From Chitinophagaceae bacterium (GTDB lineage Bacteria; Bacteroidota; Bacteroidia; Chitinophagales; Chitinophagaceae): a stretch of 64,000 nt of DNA. Within the stretch, counting starts at the first letter, position 1, and every line of letters begins with the position of its first letter. The notes under the pieces are model-generated. The model searched no databases. It had not been told where the DNA came from and saw only the letters and a program-made list of their open reading frames with translations. The stretch covers positions 1-64,000 of the forward strand of contig JAHBTL010000040.1 in assembly GCA_019638615.1 (NCBI GenBank), given 5' to 3'. This document shows, piece by piece, positions 8,272 to 18,042 of this stretch. The position numbers and the translations under genes are program-made.

Positions 8272-10743
8272 TTACTTTTCCAGCTCTATCGTTTCTCCTG
8301 CAACGGTATCCATTACGATCAGCTCATTTGTTATATCACTTTTTTTGTTCCCCTGTTTTATTGTACCGCTTTTCCCCCAGGGGGCATACACTTTCAGCTT
8401 ACCTCCCTTTTCACTGAATATGGATATATGCACCTTTTCATTTTTAACCGAACCGCTTACGAGAAAAGCCCCTACAGCCCGAAGATTAAAAAATGAGGCG
8501 TCCTTTCTGATATCCCAATTAGGGAAAAGCCTGATGATACCATTATAGCTCTGCATAAAGCATTCATTAATTACCACCGGCAGGGCAAAGTTCTCGAACC
8601 AGATACCCATAGCAGCCATATAGTCATATTTTGTTTGATCTTTATAGCGTCCGTGTACCTGCATTACCTTATCGGTTGCGGTTCCGTTAGGCAATAGTGA
8701 ATAGTTTACATGCCTTTTAAACTTTTCTATATCCAGCAGCCCAAGCCTCGCAGCCTGCAGGCTGATAAAAACCAGATCATTCCCACCTTCATTCTGCTGG
8801 TTATAGTAAGTGTCTGTGAGCAGCCTCATTGTAGCAGAGTCAGAATGCAATCCGTAATCCTCCCCGGGGAATACAGACATGAGAGGATTAGGTGTATTGT
8901 ATACAACCTGGGCATGCTCGCCCGGAACAGACACCAGCACTTCTCCATATTTTTCAGAAACCGCTTTCGGATAATCGGGGAAATGCGCCAGTATATCTTT
9001 TACATCATTTAGTAAACCCTTGTCGGCAGACGTGGTATTCAGCACCGCTGCCATTTCCTCGAATGCTTTAAAAATAAATTTCGTTAATGTAAGATCTACA
9101 TTGCAATCGTAATTGTATTTAAAGCCCGGGCGCAGCGCATACAGCTCAGGCGGTATAGTAGGGAAAATATGATACTTGTCGTCGTTCCACCTGGGTCCAC
9201 CCCTGGCTTCGGGACGCTTCATATAGGCTACTAAAAATTCTACCGCTTCTTTGATGGGAGTATACGCACGATCTCTTAAAAATACCGTATCGGCAGAATA
9301 TAAATAGTGCCACCATAAGCCCTGTACAGACCAGGGCGTTTCACATATTTCCCATCCCCAGTGCGGTACAGGATAAGGATTCATCGTCATATCTACCGGG
9401 TAGGCAGAATGAGGGAAATACGCTCCGGGCAATTTATAATATTCTTTCGCCCATATCCTGCTTACATCCATCAGTCTTTCTATAAGGTTTACATACGGAA
9501 GGTTTTTTTCGAGGTGATTGCTGGAATAAGTCATCCAGAAAGGTTGTTGCGTATTATAATTCATATGGTAATCGCCATGCCAGGCGGTGCCGATTTTGTT
9601 AAAGCTCCAATTGGCAAACAGCCCCGGCGTGGTGGCGCCGTCTTTAGCAGCGCAATTGAAAAAATACAGGTTGCGGTACCAAATCTGTTCCAGTACAGAA
9701 TCGCTTAATTGTACACCGGATTTTGACCAGTAAGCTTTCCATGAAGTCTCTGCTTCGTTCCGGGCCTGCTGCCAGCTACCGGCAACAGGCTTCTCTATAG
9801 CTGCCTCTTTACTTACTGTGCTTTCCAATCCCTCCTTTAACGATATACATGCCATAAACTCATTCCTGTTTTCAAAAGCAGCTTCCAGCGTATGCATCTC
9901 CTGTTGATTACCGTCCCAGTTGATACGGCTTGTTTTAGTAAGCGCTACACTGGCGCTGGCAGTTAAACGAAATGCCTTGTCTTTAGGATGTCCTTTTTCC
10001 GCATTATACACATCCGGCTCCTGGTAAGGCAGCACCTGCCTGAAAGAAAGGATGCCCTCGCTCAACAGCTCATCGGGGCTGAATTTTGGAAATTCCGGCG
10101 GCGTGGAGGGGTCAGGCATTATACGGATCCGTTTAAAAACATTCGGCGCCTGCTTACCTTCGGTATCTATCAATTGCATCCATAGTTTGTCTTCTTTCAT
10201 ATCGGCAAACAACTGCAGTGTTATTTTCTTATTGTTTTTATCCTGCAGGTATACTTCACATAAGCCATTAGAAATATCGAGGGAATGTCCCAGCAATGCT
10301 GTCTCTCTTATATCAAAGCCCAATAAAACACTGCCGCAGGGAAACGGTCGTGGATAAGGCTGGCGATAATTTTCCTGGGCCATGGTACTGTATTTTTTAT
10401 ACCACGGATCATCGGTTAACAGTTTGAGCGTATCGGGTATTTTGCTCACTTTATCAAACACATAATCGAAGGTACCGATCTCCTCCCTGTTCTTTTCAGC
10501 AATACGTATATCCCATACATTATTGTGTCCAAAATACAACATGATACCATCCGGCCTTGTTGTTACAACCACGCCCATACCGCCATTTCCCAGTAAGGCC
10601 CCTTCAAAAAAATCGACCGCAGGCTTATCATAGCGCAGTGCGTGTTTCTTAGCCTGTTCAAACGAAGAAAAGGAACTGTCTTTCTGCTGATCACAGGCAA
10701 TTAAACAAAAACAGAAGGCTACGAATAATGCTATTTCTTTCAT
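8272..10743 (-). CDS. Divergent GH95-like glycoside hydrolase lipoprotein
   Basis: Lipoprotein (LIAC, Cys17) of 823 residues. The N-terminal module has FFEGALLGNGGMG, the usual GH95 N-terminal motif. The alpha/alpha-toroid follows: HMNYNTQQPFW carries the NxN pair (Asn395, Asn397) that in GH95 fucosidases holds the base-acting Asn, and IPPEL (Glu533) sits about 136 residues later where the general acid is expected. The HRHxSHL-type segment of GH95 is replaced by YNTPNPLMSVFPG, so this is a divergent member whose substrate may not be fucose. The C-terminus has the usual GH95 beta-sandwich. It is downstream of SusD in PUL A, but an intrinsic terminator lies in between. Related enzymes act as alpha-L-fucosidases or alpha-L-galactosidases. 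Confidence 0.75.
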   Translation of the reverse strand: MKEIALFVAFCFCLIACDQQKDSSFSSFEQAKKHALRYDKPAVDFFEGALLGNGGMGVVVTTRPDGIMLYFGHNNVWDIRIAEKNREEIGTFDYVFDKVSKIPDTLKLLTDDPWYKKYSTMAQENYRQPYPRPFPCGSVLLGFDIRETALLGHSLDISNGLCEVYLQDKNNKKITLQLFADMKEDKLWMQLIDTEGKQAPNVFKRIRIMPDPSTPPEFPKFSPDELLSEGILSFRQVLPYQEPDVYNAEKGHPKDKAFRLTASASVALTKTSRINWDGNQQEMHTLEAAFENRNEFMACISLKEGLESTVSKEAAIEKPVAGSWQQARNEAETSWKAYWSKSGVQLSDSVLEQIWYRNLYFFNCAAKDGATTPGLFANWSFNKIGTAWHGDYHMNYNTQQPFWMTYSSNHLEKNLPYVNLIERLMDVSRIWAKEYYKLPGAYFPHSAYPVDMTMNPYPVPHWGWEICETPWSVQGLWWHYLYSADTVFLRDRAYTPIKEAVEFLVAYMKRPEARGGPRWNDDKYHIFPTIPPELYALRPGFKYNYDCNVDLTLTKFIFKAFEEMAAVLNTTSADKGLLNDVKDILAHFPDYPKAVSEKYGEVLVSVPGEHAQVVYNTPNPLMSVFPGEDYGLHSDSATMRLLTDTYYNQQNEGGNDLVFISLQAARLGLLDIEKFKRHVNYSLLPNGTATDKVMQVHGRYKDQTKYDYMAAMGIWFENFALPVVINECFMQSYNGIIRLFPNWDIRKDASFFNLRAVGAFLVSGSVKNEKVHISIFSEKGGKLKVYAPWGKSGTIKQGNKKSDITNELIVMDTVAGETIELEK

Positions 10744-10804
10744 GCTTGTTCTATTTTAATCTTTATTCATCGAATAAAAACTTTGATAATCTATCACTGG
10801 TGCT

Positions 10805-10846
10805 AAAAAAAAAGCGGCCTTTTAGCTATGGAGCCAGAAAAGCCGC
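10805..10846 (-). terminator. Intrinsic terminator after susD of PUL A
   Basis: On the minus strand a stem (GCGGC-TTTT, 10846-10838, paired with AAAA-G-GCCGC, 10823-10814, one bulge) is followed by nine T residues (10813-10805). It lies between SusD and the GH95-like gene, so sigma-FecR-SusCD transcription should be reduced or stopped before the enzyme genes. Confidence 0.75.
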
Positions 10847-10880
10847 CGCCCAAAATCAACTGCTATCTTAAACGCCTGCT

Positions 10881-12410
10881 TTAGTAATTGGGATTTTGTT
10901 CAAGACTGGGATTGACATCGATCTCCGATTGCGGGAACGGAAATACATAATGTTTAGCAGGGTTAAATACACGATGCACTCCCCCGGGATCCACCAGGGA
11001 AGGAATATAGGTTTCAGCCAATTTCCAACGTTTGATATCTCCATACCTTAGTCCTTCCAATCCAAACTCAACCCTTCTTTCATTCCAGATGCGCGCTCTC
11101 ATTTGTTCCTTCGTTAATCCTGAAGGAATCGGGGGCATATCAATACCCGGTCTTGCGCGAACAGCATTGATGGCATTATATACGGAAGCATCAGGTCCGC
11201 TCAATTCATTTTTAGCTTCTGCATAGTTCAATAAAACTTCTGCATATCTTAATAACACCCAATCCTGTTCGCTTTTGGTAGAATAATCAACCGGCAGGGC
11301 TTCCACATTACATAGCTTGGAAGGTTCATACCCCGTTGACGAAGTACCATTATAAGCATACGGCACAATTTCACCCGAAGCCTTTACCGCAGGATCGGAA
11401 AACAATTTCACCGTTAATAACATCCTGGGATCGCGATTCAATTTGAAATTAGCAGGGTTGTATAAAGGAGAAGTGGTGATCGGTAAGCCATCTGTACATT
11501 CAAACGCATCTACTAATTCCTGCCGGGGATTCAGGATTCCATGCCATTCTAACCTGATATCCTGCTGAGAAGAGTTATCAGGATTTAAAAATCTGACCGA
11601 GAATATAATTTCCGGGTTGCCTGTTTGACCTGCTGCCAAAAACAAATTCTGAAAGTCGTTATAGAGGCTGAACTTACCATCAGTGATAATCTCATTAGCA
11701 GTACTTGCAGCTCCGGCCCAATCTTCCTGGTATAACAACACCCTGGATTTAAGCGCTAACGCCGAACCTTTCACGGCATGTCCCTGGCTGCTATAATCAG
11801 TATTAGGCAGGCTCGCAATGGCAGCATCCAGATCAGCAAGTATTTGTGCAACAACCTCTGCTTTTGTACTTTGCTTAACTTTTGCCTCCTCAGCAAGAAC
11901 CGGAGCGGTATAAAGCGGCACTCCGCCATAAAAATCTGAAAGTTCAAAATAGAATAATGCCCTTAAGAAAAGAACTTCTCCTTTGTATTGGGTCTTTATC
12001 GCATCAGGTATAGCAACCTTGTCAATATTTGCCAGGAAAAGATTACACGAAGCAATGCCCTGGTATGACTGATTATAAATATTATTTACCAGGCCACCTG
12101 AAGTTGATTCTATTGTTCCCTGCGCAAGTACGCCCGTAGAACTGGTACCTAAGCTCTGGCTTCCTTCATTCGCATCTCCGGCCATAATGTCTAAAGCCGT
12201 CTTGCCTTCAAATATAAAGCTGGAGGCGGTAAGACGGGAATAGCATCCGGCTAAAGCCAGGTCGGCATCCTTCTGCGTTTTCCAAAAGGTAGGGCTGGAA
12301 ATCTGATCCAGGGGATTCTTATCCAGGAATTTTTTACAAGACCCCAAACACAATACCAGCATACCCGTAAGCAAACCCTTAGTCATTATATGTTTAATGT
12401 ACTTATTCAT
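10881..12410 (-). CDS. SusD/RagB glycan-binding outer-membrane lipoprotein (PUL A)
   Basis: Surface lipoprotein that captures oligosaccharides and caps its SusC partner. The 509-residue product has a signal ending LGSC (Cys25), followed by the typical KKFLDKNPLDQIS start of mature SusD proteins. A TPR-like helical core follows, with the characteristic end WNERRVEFGLEGLRYGDIKR and VFPFPQSEIDVNPSLEQNPN. It starts 18 nt after the SusC stop, so both are one transcript. The ligand cannot be read from sequence; neighbouring GH29 and GH95-like enzymes suggest a fucosylated glycan. Confidence 0.95.
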   Translation of the reverse strand: MNKYIKHIMTKGLLTGMLVLCLGSCKKFLDKNPLDQISSPTFWKTQKDADLALAGCYSRLTASSFIFEGKTALDIMAGDANEGSQSLGTSSTGVLAQGTIESTSGGLVNNIYNQSYQGIASCNLFLANIDKVAIPDAIKTQYKGEVLFLRALFYFELSDFYGGVPLYTAPVLAEEAKVKQSTKAEVVAQILADLDAAIASLPNTDYSSQGHAVKGSALALKSRVLLYQEDWAGAASTANEIITDGKFSLYNDFQNLFLAAGQTGNPEIIFSVRFLNPDNSSQQDIRLEWHGILNPRQELVDAFECTDGLPITTSPLYNPANFKLNRDPRMLLTVKLFSDPAVKASGEIVPYAYNGTSSTGYEPSKLCNVEALPVDYSTKSEQDWVLLRYAEVLLNYAEAKNELSGPDASVYNAINAVRARPGIDMPPIPSGLTKEQMRARIWNERRVEFGLEGLRYGDIKRWKLAETYIPSLVDPGGVHRVFNPAKHYVFPFPQSEIDVNPSLEQNPNY

Positions 12411-12428
12411 GGCGTTCTAGTTTTTTGT

Positions 12429-15400
12429 TTAAAGTTTAACCTTAACTCCAAAAGTGTAAATTGTTATTTGCGGATAGGAAGTAAACCAGCCGTTATCGGC
12501 TTTTTCGGGATCAGCTCCCGGGTACTTCGTGAAGGTTAAAAGGTTGTCGCCGGAAGCATATACACGCAGCCCTTCTAATCCGATCTTCTGAGTATATTTT
12601 TTTGGAACATCATATCCAACAGACAGGTTTTTTAACCGCAGATAGGATGCATCGTACAACCAAAAAGTGCTGGTAGTGCCTGTTACCGGCCCATACCCGG
12701 AAATATACATGGCCGGATACTTATTTGTTGAACCTTCCCCGGTCCACCTGTTGTTCACAAAATCAACTGTTGGAGGGCTACCCTGTATAAATGGCACAGC
12801 CCCCCATGTTAAACCCTGGGCAGAAATTTTTTGTCCCTGCACACCCTGAAAGAATGCGTTCAAATCGAAGTTCTTCCAGGTGAGGTTGATAGTGCCTCCA
12901 TAAATGAATTTAGGGTAAGCGCCGGGAACAACAACACGATCTTTGGCATCAATAATATTATCCCCGTTCTGATCTTTGAATTTCAGGTCGCCCGGTTTGG
13001 GATTAAATTGCTGCTTTGGTGATTTGTCAATTTCATCCTGGTTCTGAAAGATCCCGATCCATTCGATCATATACAGGGAATTAAAGGGCAATCCCTCCTG
13101 AACAGTCTTACTTCCGTAAGAAGGAGCTAAAATTCTAAGCACCTCATTCTTAACCTCGGAAAAATTTACAGAAACATTGTATCCAAAATCTCCTATTTGT
13201 TTACCATGGGCTACTTCAATCTCATACCCTGTATTTTTCATCTTGCCATAATTAACTGTAGGGGCAGCCAATCCTGTGCTGGCAGGTACAGGCACCTGGT
13301 AAAGGATGTCGTCGGTAACTCTGTTAAACCAGTCGAATGTAGCAGTGAACAATCCCTGCTTAATACTAATATCCATACCAAAATCGGTCATGGTAGTGGT
13401 CTCCCATTTTAAGGATGGATCAACCATCCGGGTTTTAACTGCTCCGGGGGAAGCGCTGGAAAACGGGTAGGAGGTGGTACCTAAAACTTCCTGGTATGGA
13501 TAATTTCCCACATTCTGATTACCTAATTGCCCCCATGAGCCTCTCAGTTTCAGGTTTTGGATCCAACTGACATCTTTCATAAATGACTCTTCCGACACTC
13601 TCCAGCCTGCTGAAACAGAGGGGAAGAAGCCCCAGCGGTTATCGGGTGAAATCCTGGAGGTTCCATCGTACCTGGCATTTGCTTCGAACAAATACTTGCT
13701 TTTGAAATCGTATGTAACACGACCGAAAAAAGACTGAATACCCCACTCATTAGCTGTGCCTGAAGTAGTTTGCCCCAATGGCGAGCCTGCGTTCAATTCC
13801 TGCGAGACGTCAGTGGGGAAAGTAACTTTAGTTCCTCCCAATTGCCTGTAAAAATTGTATTCCTGGTTGTACCCCACCAGTACATTCACATTGTGAATAT
13901 CATTAAAAGCGGCACGATAATTTAATGTTGAGTAAAACGTTGTCAACATATTTTGCCAGTAATTGTCCTGTACCCCAAGCCGCTGCGGAGAATTGTTATG
14001 AGCAAAGCTGCCGTCTTTGAAATAGTAGTTATTGACTGCAATTTCATGGTTCTTGCTAAAGTCATCATCAAAAGAAATGGCGCCCTTAGTATACCAGGAT
14101 AAATTCTTAGCCAGTTTTATATTTGCATACACCTGCGGAACAACATTGTAGTGGTTTTGTTTAAAGCTTCCGCTTACATCCTGTGCTTCGGGATTTCTAA
14201 CGGTCCATTCTCCTATAGCTGAGCTATATCTTGCCACGTACCCGGTTGTTCCATCCGGTAATGTCATAGTAGGGGTATAGTTCGGCGCAGACCCGTAAAT
14301 ATCAAGAATTGAATAGCCTACTGTATTATCCCAGGTGGAAGTCTTTATGTCTTTTTTTACAAACTGGATTTGCCCACCCAAAGTGAACCAGTCTTTTATC
14401 CTGGATTCAACAGATATGAGCAGGTTGTATTTTTGATAATCGTAGATGCTGATAATTCCTCCCTGGTCTAAATATCCAAGAGACAGGTTAAACGTTGTCT
14501 TTTCACTTCCTCCCCGCACATTTAAATAATGGTTCTGAACAGTTGCAGTGCGGAAACTTTCTTCAATCCAGTTATAATTCGGGTAATGAACCGGGTCGTT
14601 GGGATGGCTCCTGTATGCTTCGATCTCTTCCTCCGTAAAATAAGGAAGGTATCCGGCCCTGACCCTGCCTTCATTCCAATACGTCATGTAATCGGCGGAG
14701 TTGGTTAACAATTTGGGTAACCGGGTTGCCTTCTGGGCCTGAACATTCCCGCTATATTCAACGGAAATGGCCCCTGACTTACCTTTCTTTGTGGTAATCA
14801 GGATTACACCGTTTGCTGCACGGGCGCCATAAATGGCGCCGGACGCTGCATCTTTCAATACCGAAACAGACTCAACATCATTGGGATCTAAATTATTAAT
14901 GTCTCCCGTAATTCCATCAATTAACACTAACGGGCTGCTGCCAGCGCTACTGAATGTACCGGTACCACGAATTCTCAACGTATTATTTTCCATGCCCGGT
15001 TTTCCTTCAGCCTGGGAAACCTGGAGCCCGGCTACCTTTCCCTGTAACAGGTTCGAGACATTGGATACGGGGCGTTTAACGAGCTCTGTTGCACCTACAG
15101 TAGAAACAGCCCCTGTAAGATTTACTTTTTTCTGTGTGCCGTAGCCCACTACCACTACTTCCTGTTGTTCAGATACAGTTCCTTTCATCGTCACCGAAAT
15201 GGTGGTACTGCCGCTTAGCTTTACCTCCTGCTTTTCCATGCCAACAAACGAAAACACCAGCACTTTTGAGCTATTATCGGGCACGCTGATGCTGTAGTTG
15301 CCATCGGCGTCTGTTGTTACGCCCGTTACTGTTCCTTTTACGATCACCGATACTCCCTGCAGGGGATTGCCATCGGCATCGGTTACCCTGCCCTTTATTT

Positions 15401-15812
15401 CAATGGGAGGAGGCAACAGCTCTTCTATCTTTTTTACTTCGCTGAGCTGGCGATGGTTGCTCACCACAATGGTGTTGCCGACTATGTTATAGCTCAACGG
15501 CTGATCATTGAAACAAAGTGTCAGCGCTTCAGAAAGCGTAGCTTTTTTAATGTTGATTGTTACAGTCTTGGCTCTTTGCAAACCGTCTTCATCGAAAAAG
15601 AAAACATAATCCGTTTGCTTTTCTATCAGCCGGAATATTTTTTCCAGCGATAGATTTTTACCTGAGAGGGTGATCTTCTGGGCATAACTGTTTGCAGAAA
15701 CCTGTAGACAGAATGCTACTAAAAAGAACGTCAACAATTTCATAATACGCAGCGTTTGGGCGAATGGAAGTTCCTGCCGCAAAGGGAACTTCGCAAAAGC
15801 AGTAAAATACAT
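12429..15812 (-). CDS. SusC/RagA TonB-dependent transporter with STN domain (PUL A)
   Basis: Outer-membrane TonB-dependent glycan importer of 1127 residues. After a long signal (ending near NSYAQ) comes an STN domain (about 48-115: KITLSGKNLSLEKIFRLIEK), which in this family contacts a FecR anti-sigma factor. A carboxypeptidase-like beta-sandwich follows (about 138-210), then the RagA motif VVVGYGTQKKVNLTGAVSTV opening the plug, and the 22-strand barrel ending ITIYTFGVKVKL. The upstream ECF sigma and FecR genes fit a trans-envelope signalling loop: substrate at SusC, then STN, FecR and sigma. An internal start at MKLLTFF (codon 24) is also possible and gives a more typical signal peptide. Confidence 0.95.
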   Translation of the reverse strand: MYFTAFAKFPLRQELPFAQTLRIMKLLTFFLVAFCLQVSANSYAQKITLSGKNLSLEKIFRLIEKQTDYVFFFDEDGLQRAKTVTINIKKATLSEALTLCFNDQPLSYNIVGNTIVVSNHRQLSEVKKIEELLPPPIEIKGRVTDADGNPLQGVSVIVKGTVTGVTTDADGNYSISVPDNSSKVLVFSFVGMEKQEVKLSGSTTISVTMKGTVSEQQEVVVVGYGTQKKVNLTGAVSTVGATELVKRPVSNVSNLLQGKVAGLQVSQAEGKPGMENNTLRIRGTGTFSSAGSSPLVLIDGITGDINNLDPNDVESVSVLKDAASGAIYGARAANGVILITTKKGKSGAISVEYSGNVQAQKATRLPKLLTNSADYMTYWNEGRVRAGYLPYFTEEEIEAYRSHPNDPVHYPNYNWIEESFRTATVQNHYLNVRGGSEKTTFNLSLGYLDQGGIISIYDYQKYNLLISVESRIKDWFTLGGQIQFVKKDIKTSTWDNTVGYSILDIYGSAPNYTPTMTLPDGTTGYVARYSSAIGEWTVRNPEAQDVSGSFKQNHYNVVPQVYANIKLAKNLSWYTKGAISFDDDFSKNHEIAVNNYYFKDGSFAHNNSPQRLGVQDNYWQNMLTTFYSTLNYRAAFNDIHNVNVLVGYNQEYNFYRQLGGTKVTFPTDVSQELNAGSPLGQTTSGTANEWGIQSFFGRVTYDFKSKYLFEANARYDGTSRISPDNRWGFFPSVSAGWRVSEESFMKDVSWIQNLKLRGSWGQLGNQNVGNYPYQEVLGTTSYPFSSASPGAVKTRMVDPSLKWETTTMTDFGMDISIKQGLFTATFDWFNRVTDDILYQVPVPASTGLAAPTVNYGKMKNTGYEIEVAHGKQIGDFGYNVSVNFSEVKNEVLRILAPSYGSKTVQEGLPFNSLYMIEWIGIFQNQDEIDKSPKQQFNPKPGDLKFKDQNGDNIIDAKDRVVVPGAYPKFIYGGTINLTWKNFDLNAFFQGVQGQKISAQGLTWGAVPFIQGSPPTVDFVNNRWTGEGSTNKYPAMYISGYGPVTGTTSTFWLYDASYLRLKNLSVGYDVPKKYTQKIGLEGLRVYASGDNLLTFTKYPGADPEKADNGWFTSYPQITIYTFGVKVKL

Positions 15813-15903
15813 ACCTTTGATTGTTTTGGGTTAATGAATATTTATCCGCCCCTGGCGGAAGCAATCCTCGAAAAGTTGTTTTTATTGATTAGCCTGAAAT
15901 TCC

Positions 15904-15928
15904 CCGGAAGTGCTGGTACCACTTCCGG
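15904..15928. terminator. Hairpin between fecR and susC
   Basis: Perfect 9-bp stem CCGGAAGTG (15904-15912) and CACTTCCGG (15920-15928) with a 7-nt loop, directly after the FecR stop. A T-run follows only on the plus strand (15929-15936), so as a minus-strand terminator it is imperfect. It may separate the sigma/FecR transcript from the SusCD transcript or act as an attenuator. Confidence 0.5.
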
Positions 15929-15936
15929 TTTTTGTT

Positions 15937-17160
15937 TTATGGGGTAACAGTAATTACTCTTCCCTGTACACTGAAATGAATGTTATTCAATTCAAGCATT
16001 TTTAAAACGTCCTGCAACCGGCTGTCTCTCGCTATTTTTCCCCCGAACCGCCGGTTTGGAATGCTTCCTTCGTAATGTATTTCCACATCGTACCACCTGG
16101 CTATCTGGCGCATCACCTGCTCAATCGGCGCTTTCCTGTCAAACTGGAAATACCCGTCCTTCCAGGCAACAATTTCTTCTACATCTACATGATCGTTTGT
16201 ATACAAAACATCTTTTCGCAGGTTTGCCTGCTGGCCTGGCTTCAACAGGGTGTTACGGGTGTTGTTTTTTACCTTCACACTGCCCTCCAGCAAGGTTGTT
16301 TTAACCACTCCCTCATCACCGTAAGCCATAATATTGAAATGTGTCCCCAGCACTTCCACTTCACCTGTGTTGTCTGCAGCATTCAAAATTTTTACAATGA
16401 AAGGTATTTTGCCACCCTTTCCATCAGCCGGCACCTGGGCTACTTCAAAATATCCTTCCCCGGTAAGTTCAACGGTTCTCTTCGTTCCGGTAAAAGAAAC
16501 CGGAAAGCGCAGCGATGATGCTGCATTCAACCACACCTGGGTACCGTCTGCCAATACCAGCTTGTACTGTCCGCCTTTCGGAGTGGTGATGGTGTTGTAG
16601 CTGACAGCCGTTGCATTCCCGGTTTGCCGGTAAGATAACTGCCCGTCCAGTTTGATCACCTTCGTATTCCCTTCCTGGGCTACATTTCCATTATCTGCCT
16701 CATCCAATACTACCGTTTGCCCATTAGCAAGCGTAAGCACTGCTTTGTCGGCTCCCGGGGTGATCTCTTTTTTCTCATGAACGCTTTCTTTATTTTGGAC
16801 TGTGGTGACGGGAATAGAACGATCCTGTAGCCGGAAATAGGCAGCAACAGATAGCAGGAGGAACACAGCAGCCGCGGCAGACCATTTCAGCCGCCTGAAG
16901 GTATACACCCGCGCCACAGGCTGCTTCTCTTCTATGCGGTGCAGGATGCGACCGGCACTCGCCTGCAGGATGGTTTGCAGTTCCTGCGCAGAAAAATGAT
17001 CACCTGCTTCCCCCTCTTCAAGCAGTTGATTAAAAACAAGCATCCGGGCCGGATCCTTACCGTCGGCAAGCCAGCCTACTATTTTTTCCGCCTCTTCCGG
17101 TGAGCATTCATTCCTGATGTACCGCTTCAAAATTTCAATGTCCGGGGTCAAATTGTCCAA
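15937..17160 (-). CDS. FecR-family anti-sigma factor
   Basis: Inner-membrane anti-sigma factor of 407 residues. The cytoplasmic N-terminus (about 1-90) is followed by a single membrane segment (AAAAVFLLLSVAAYF, about 94-108). A periplasmic FecR beta-domain (about 185-290) contains TPKGGQYKLVLADGTQVWLN and ELTGEGYFEV. The C-terminus is DUF4974 (about 330-405), including DRKAPIEQVMRQIARWYDVE, which is thought to contact the STN domain of the cognate SusC. It lies between the sigma factor (110 nt upstream) and SusC (124 nt downstream), the standard Bacteroidota order. It should hold the sigma factor inactive until SusC binds substrate. Confidence 0.95.
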   Translation of the reverse strand: MDNLTPDIEILKRYIRNECSPEEAEKIVGWLADGKDPARMLVFNQLLEEGEAGDHFSAQELQTILQASAGRILHRIEEKQPVARVYTFRRLKWSAAAAVFLLLSVAAYFRLQDRSIPVTTVQNKESVHEKKEITPGADKAVLTLANGQTVVLDEADNGNVAQEGNTKVIKLDGQLSYRQTGNATAVSYNTITTPKGGQYKLVLADGTQVWLNAASSLRFPVSFTGTKRTVELTGEGYFEVAQVPADGKGGKIPFIVKILNAADNTGEVEVLGTHFNIMAYGDEGVVKTTLLEGSVKVKNNTRNTLLKPGQQANLRKDVLYTNDHVDVEEIVAWKDGYFQFDRKAPIEQVMRQIARWYDVEIHYEGSIPNRRFGGKIARDSRLQDVLKMLELNNIHFSVQGRVITVTP

Positions 17161-17269
17161 AGCTTTTTCTTTACGACGAACAGGAACAAAGGATCATCTG
17201 CTCCGGTAAAAAATTTTTTGAGGAAAAGAAAGCGGAACGAAAAATTTTCTATAACCAGGGAACGGGCAT

Positions 17270-17872
17270 TTACTGAAAAGAGGACACAAGGAAAGCCAGG
17301 CAGCCCAGCAGGGCGGTTTCTTTATTGGCAAGAAGGCATTCACGCACTGCTCTTGTAGCTTTAACGATATGATCATTGATGGTTGACGTGGAAATTCCCA
17401 GCAGGCTGCTCACTTCATTGTACGACCTGCCTTCCATTTTGCACAGGTAAAATACCTGACGCCTTTGCGGAGGCAATGACTCTATGGCCTTTCGGAAAAC
17501 AGAAGAAGACTCATTGCTGAGTATGGTTTCTTCAATATGCGTATATACGGAAGAAGATATTTCCTTCACGCGCTCAAATAAAATTTTATCCCGCTTCAGC
17601 TTTCTGAAAAAATCCGTTACCTTATTTTCAGCTATACGAAAAAGATAGGCATTGAAGCTTTGGTGAATAGTAATGATTTCGCGCTTTTCCCATATCAGCA
17701 CAAAAATTTCCTGCAGCATCTCTTCGGCTACTTCCTGTATTTTGACCAACCCGTAAATATTGAGAAATAATTTTTTGCTGTATCTGTTGTAGATATGTGT
17801 AAATGCCGTTTTGTCGCCGGTTTTAAGCAGGGTTAACAATTCCTGTTCATCATATGTATAAGCAATCGGCAT
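17270..17872 (-). CDS. ECF-type RNA polymerase sigma-70 factor
   Basis: Alternative sigma factor of 200 residues of the Bacteroidota FecI-like group. Region 2 is at about 20-90, including EMLQEIFVLIWEKRE and NAYLFRIAENKVTDFFRK. Region 4 is at about 130-180, with LPPQRRQVFYLCKMEGRSYN and a helix-turn-helix SSLLGISTSTINDHI. It is the first gene of the sigma-FecR-SusC-SusD set and probably activates PUL A when released by the adjacent FecR protein. The C-terminal tail after region 4 is short and hydrophobic. Confidence 0.95.
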   Translation of the reverse strand: MPIAYTYDEQELLTLLKTGDKTAFTHIYNRYSKKLFLNIYGLVKIQEVAEEMLQEIFVLIWEKREIITIHQSFNAYLFRIAENKVTDFFRKLKRDKILFERVKEISSSVYTHIEETILSNESSSVFRKAIESLPPQRRQVFYLCKMEGRSYNEVSSLLGISTSTINDHIVKATRAVRECLLANKETALLGCLAFLVSSFQ

Positions 17873-17908
17873 AGTTTGGTTTGCGCTAATCTATATTAAT
17901 AGCAATAT

Positions 17909-17939
17909 CAAATATCGAAAAAATTTTCAAATTCAAAAA
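17909..17939 (-). promoter_or_regulatory. Candidate promoter of the ECF sigma gene
   Basis: On the minus strand TTTTTG (17939-17934) is followed after 17 nt by GATATTTG (17916-17909), close to the Bacteroidota TTTG / TAnnTTTG pair, though the spacer is shorter than the usual 19-21 nt. It would give a 5' UTR of about 30 nt. Confidence 0.3.
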
Positions 17940-17959
17940 CCAATGTTGCATTTGCCGCT

Positions 17960-18000
17960 AAAACAAAGAGATATGCCTGGTGTGCATATCCCTTTGTTTT
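17960..18000 (-). terminator. Strong hairpin terminator after the repeat-rich surface protein
   Basis: Left arm AAAACAAAG-A-GATATGC (17960-17976) and right arm GCATATC-C-CTTTGTTTT (17984-18000), a 16-bp stem with one mismatch and a 7-nt loop. It lies 43 nt beyond the stop of the T9SS cargo gene on the minus strand and isolates it from the sigma gene. Confidence 0.7.
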
Positions 18001-18042
18001 GATCGCGATATCAGTCAATACAATCGTTTGCCGTAACTGTTG

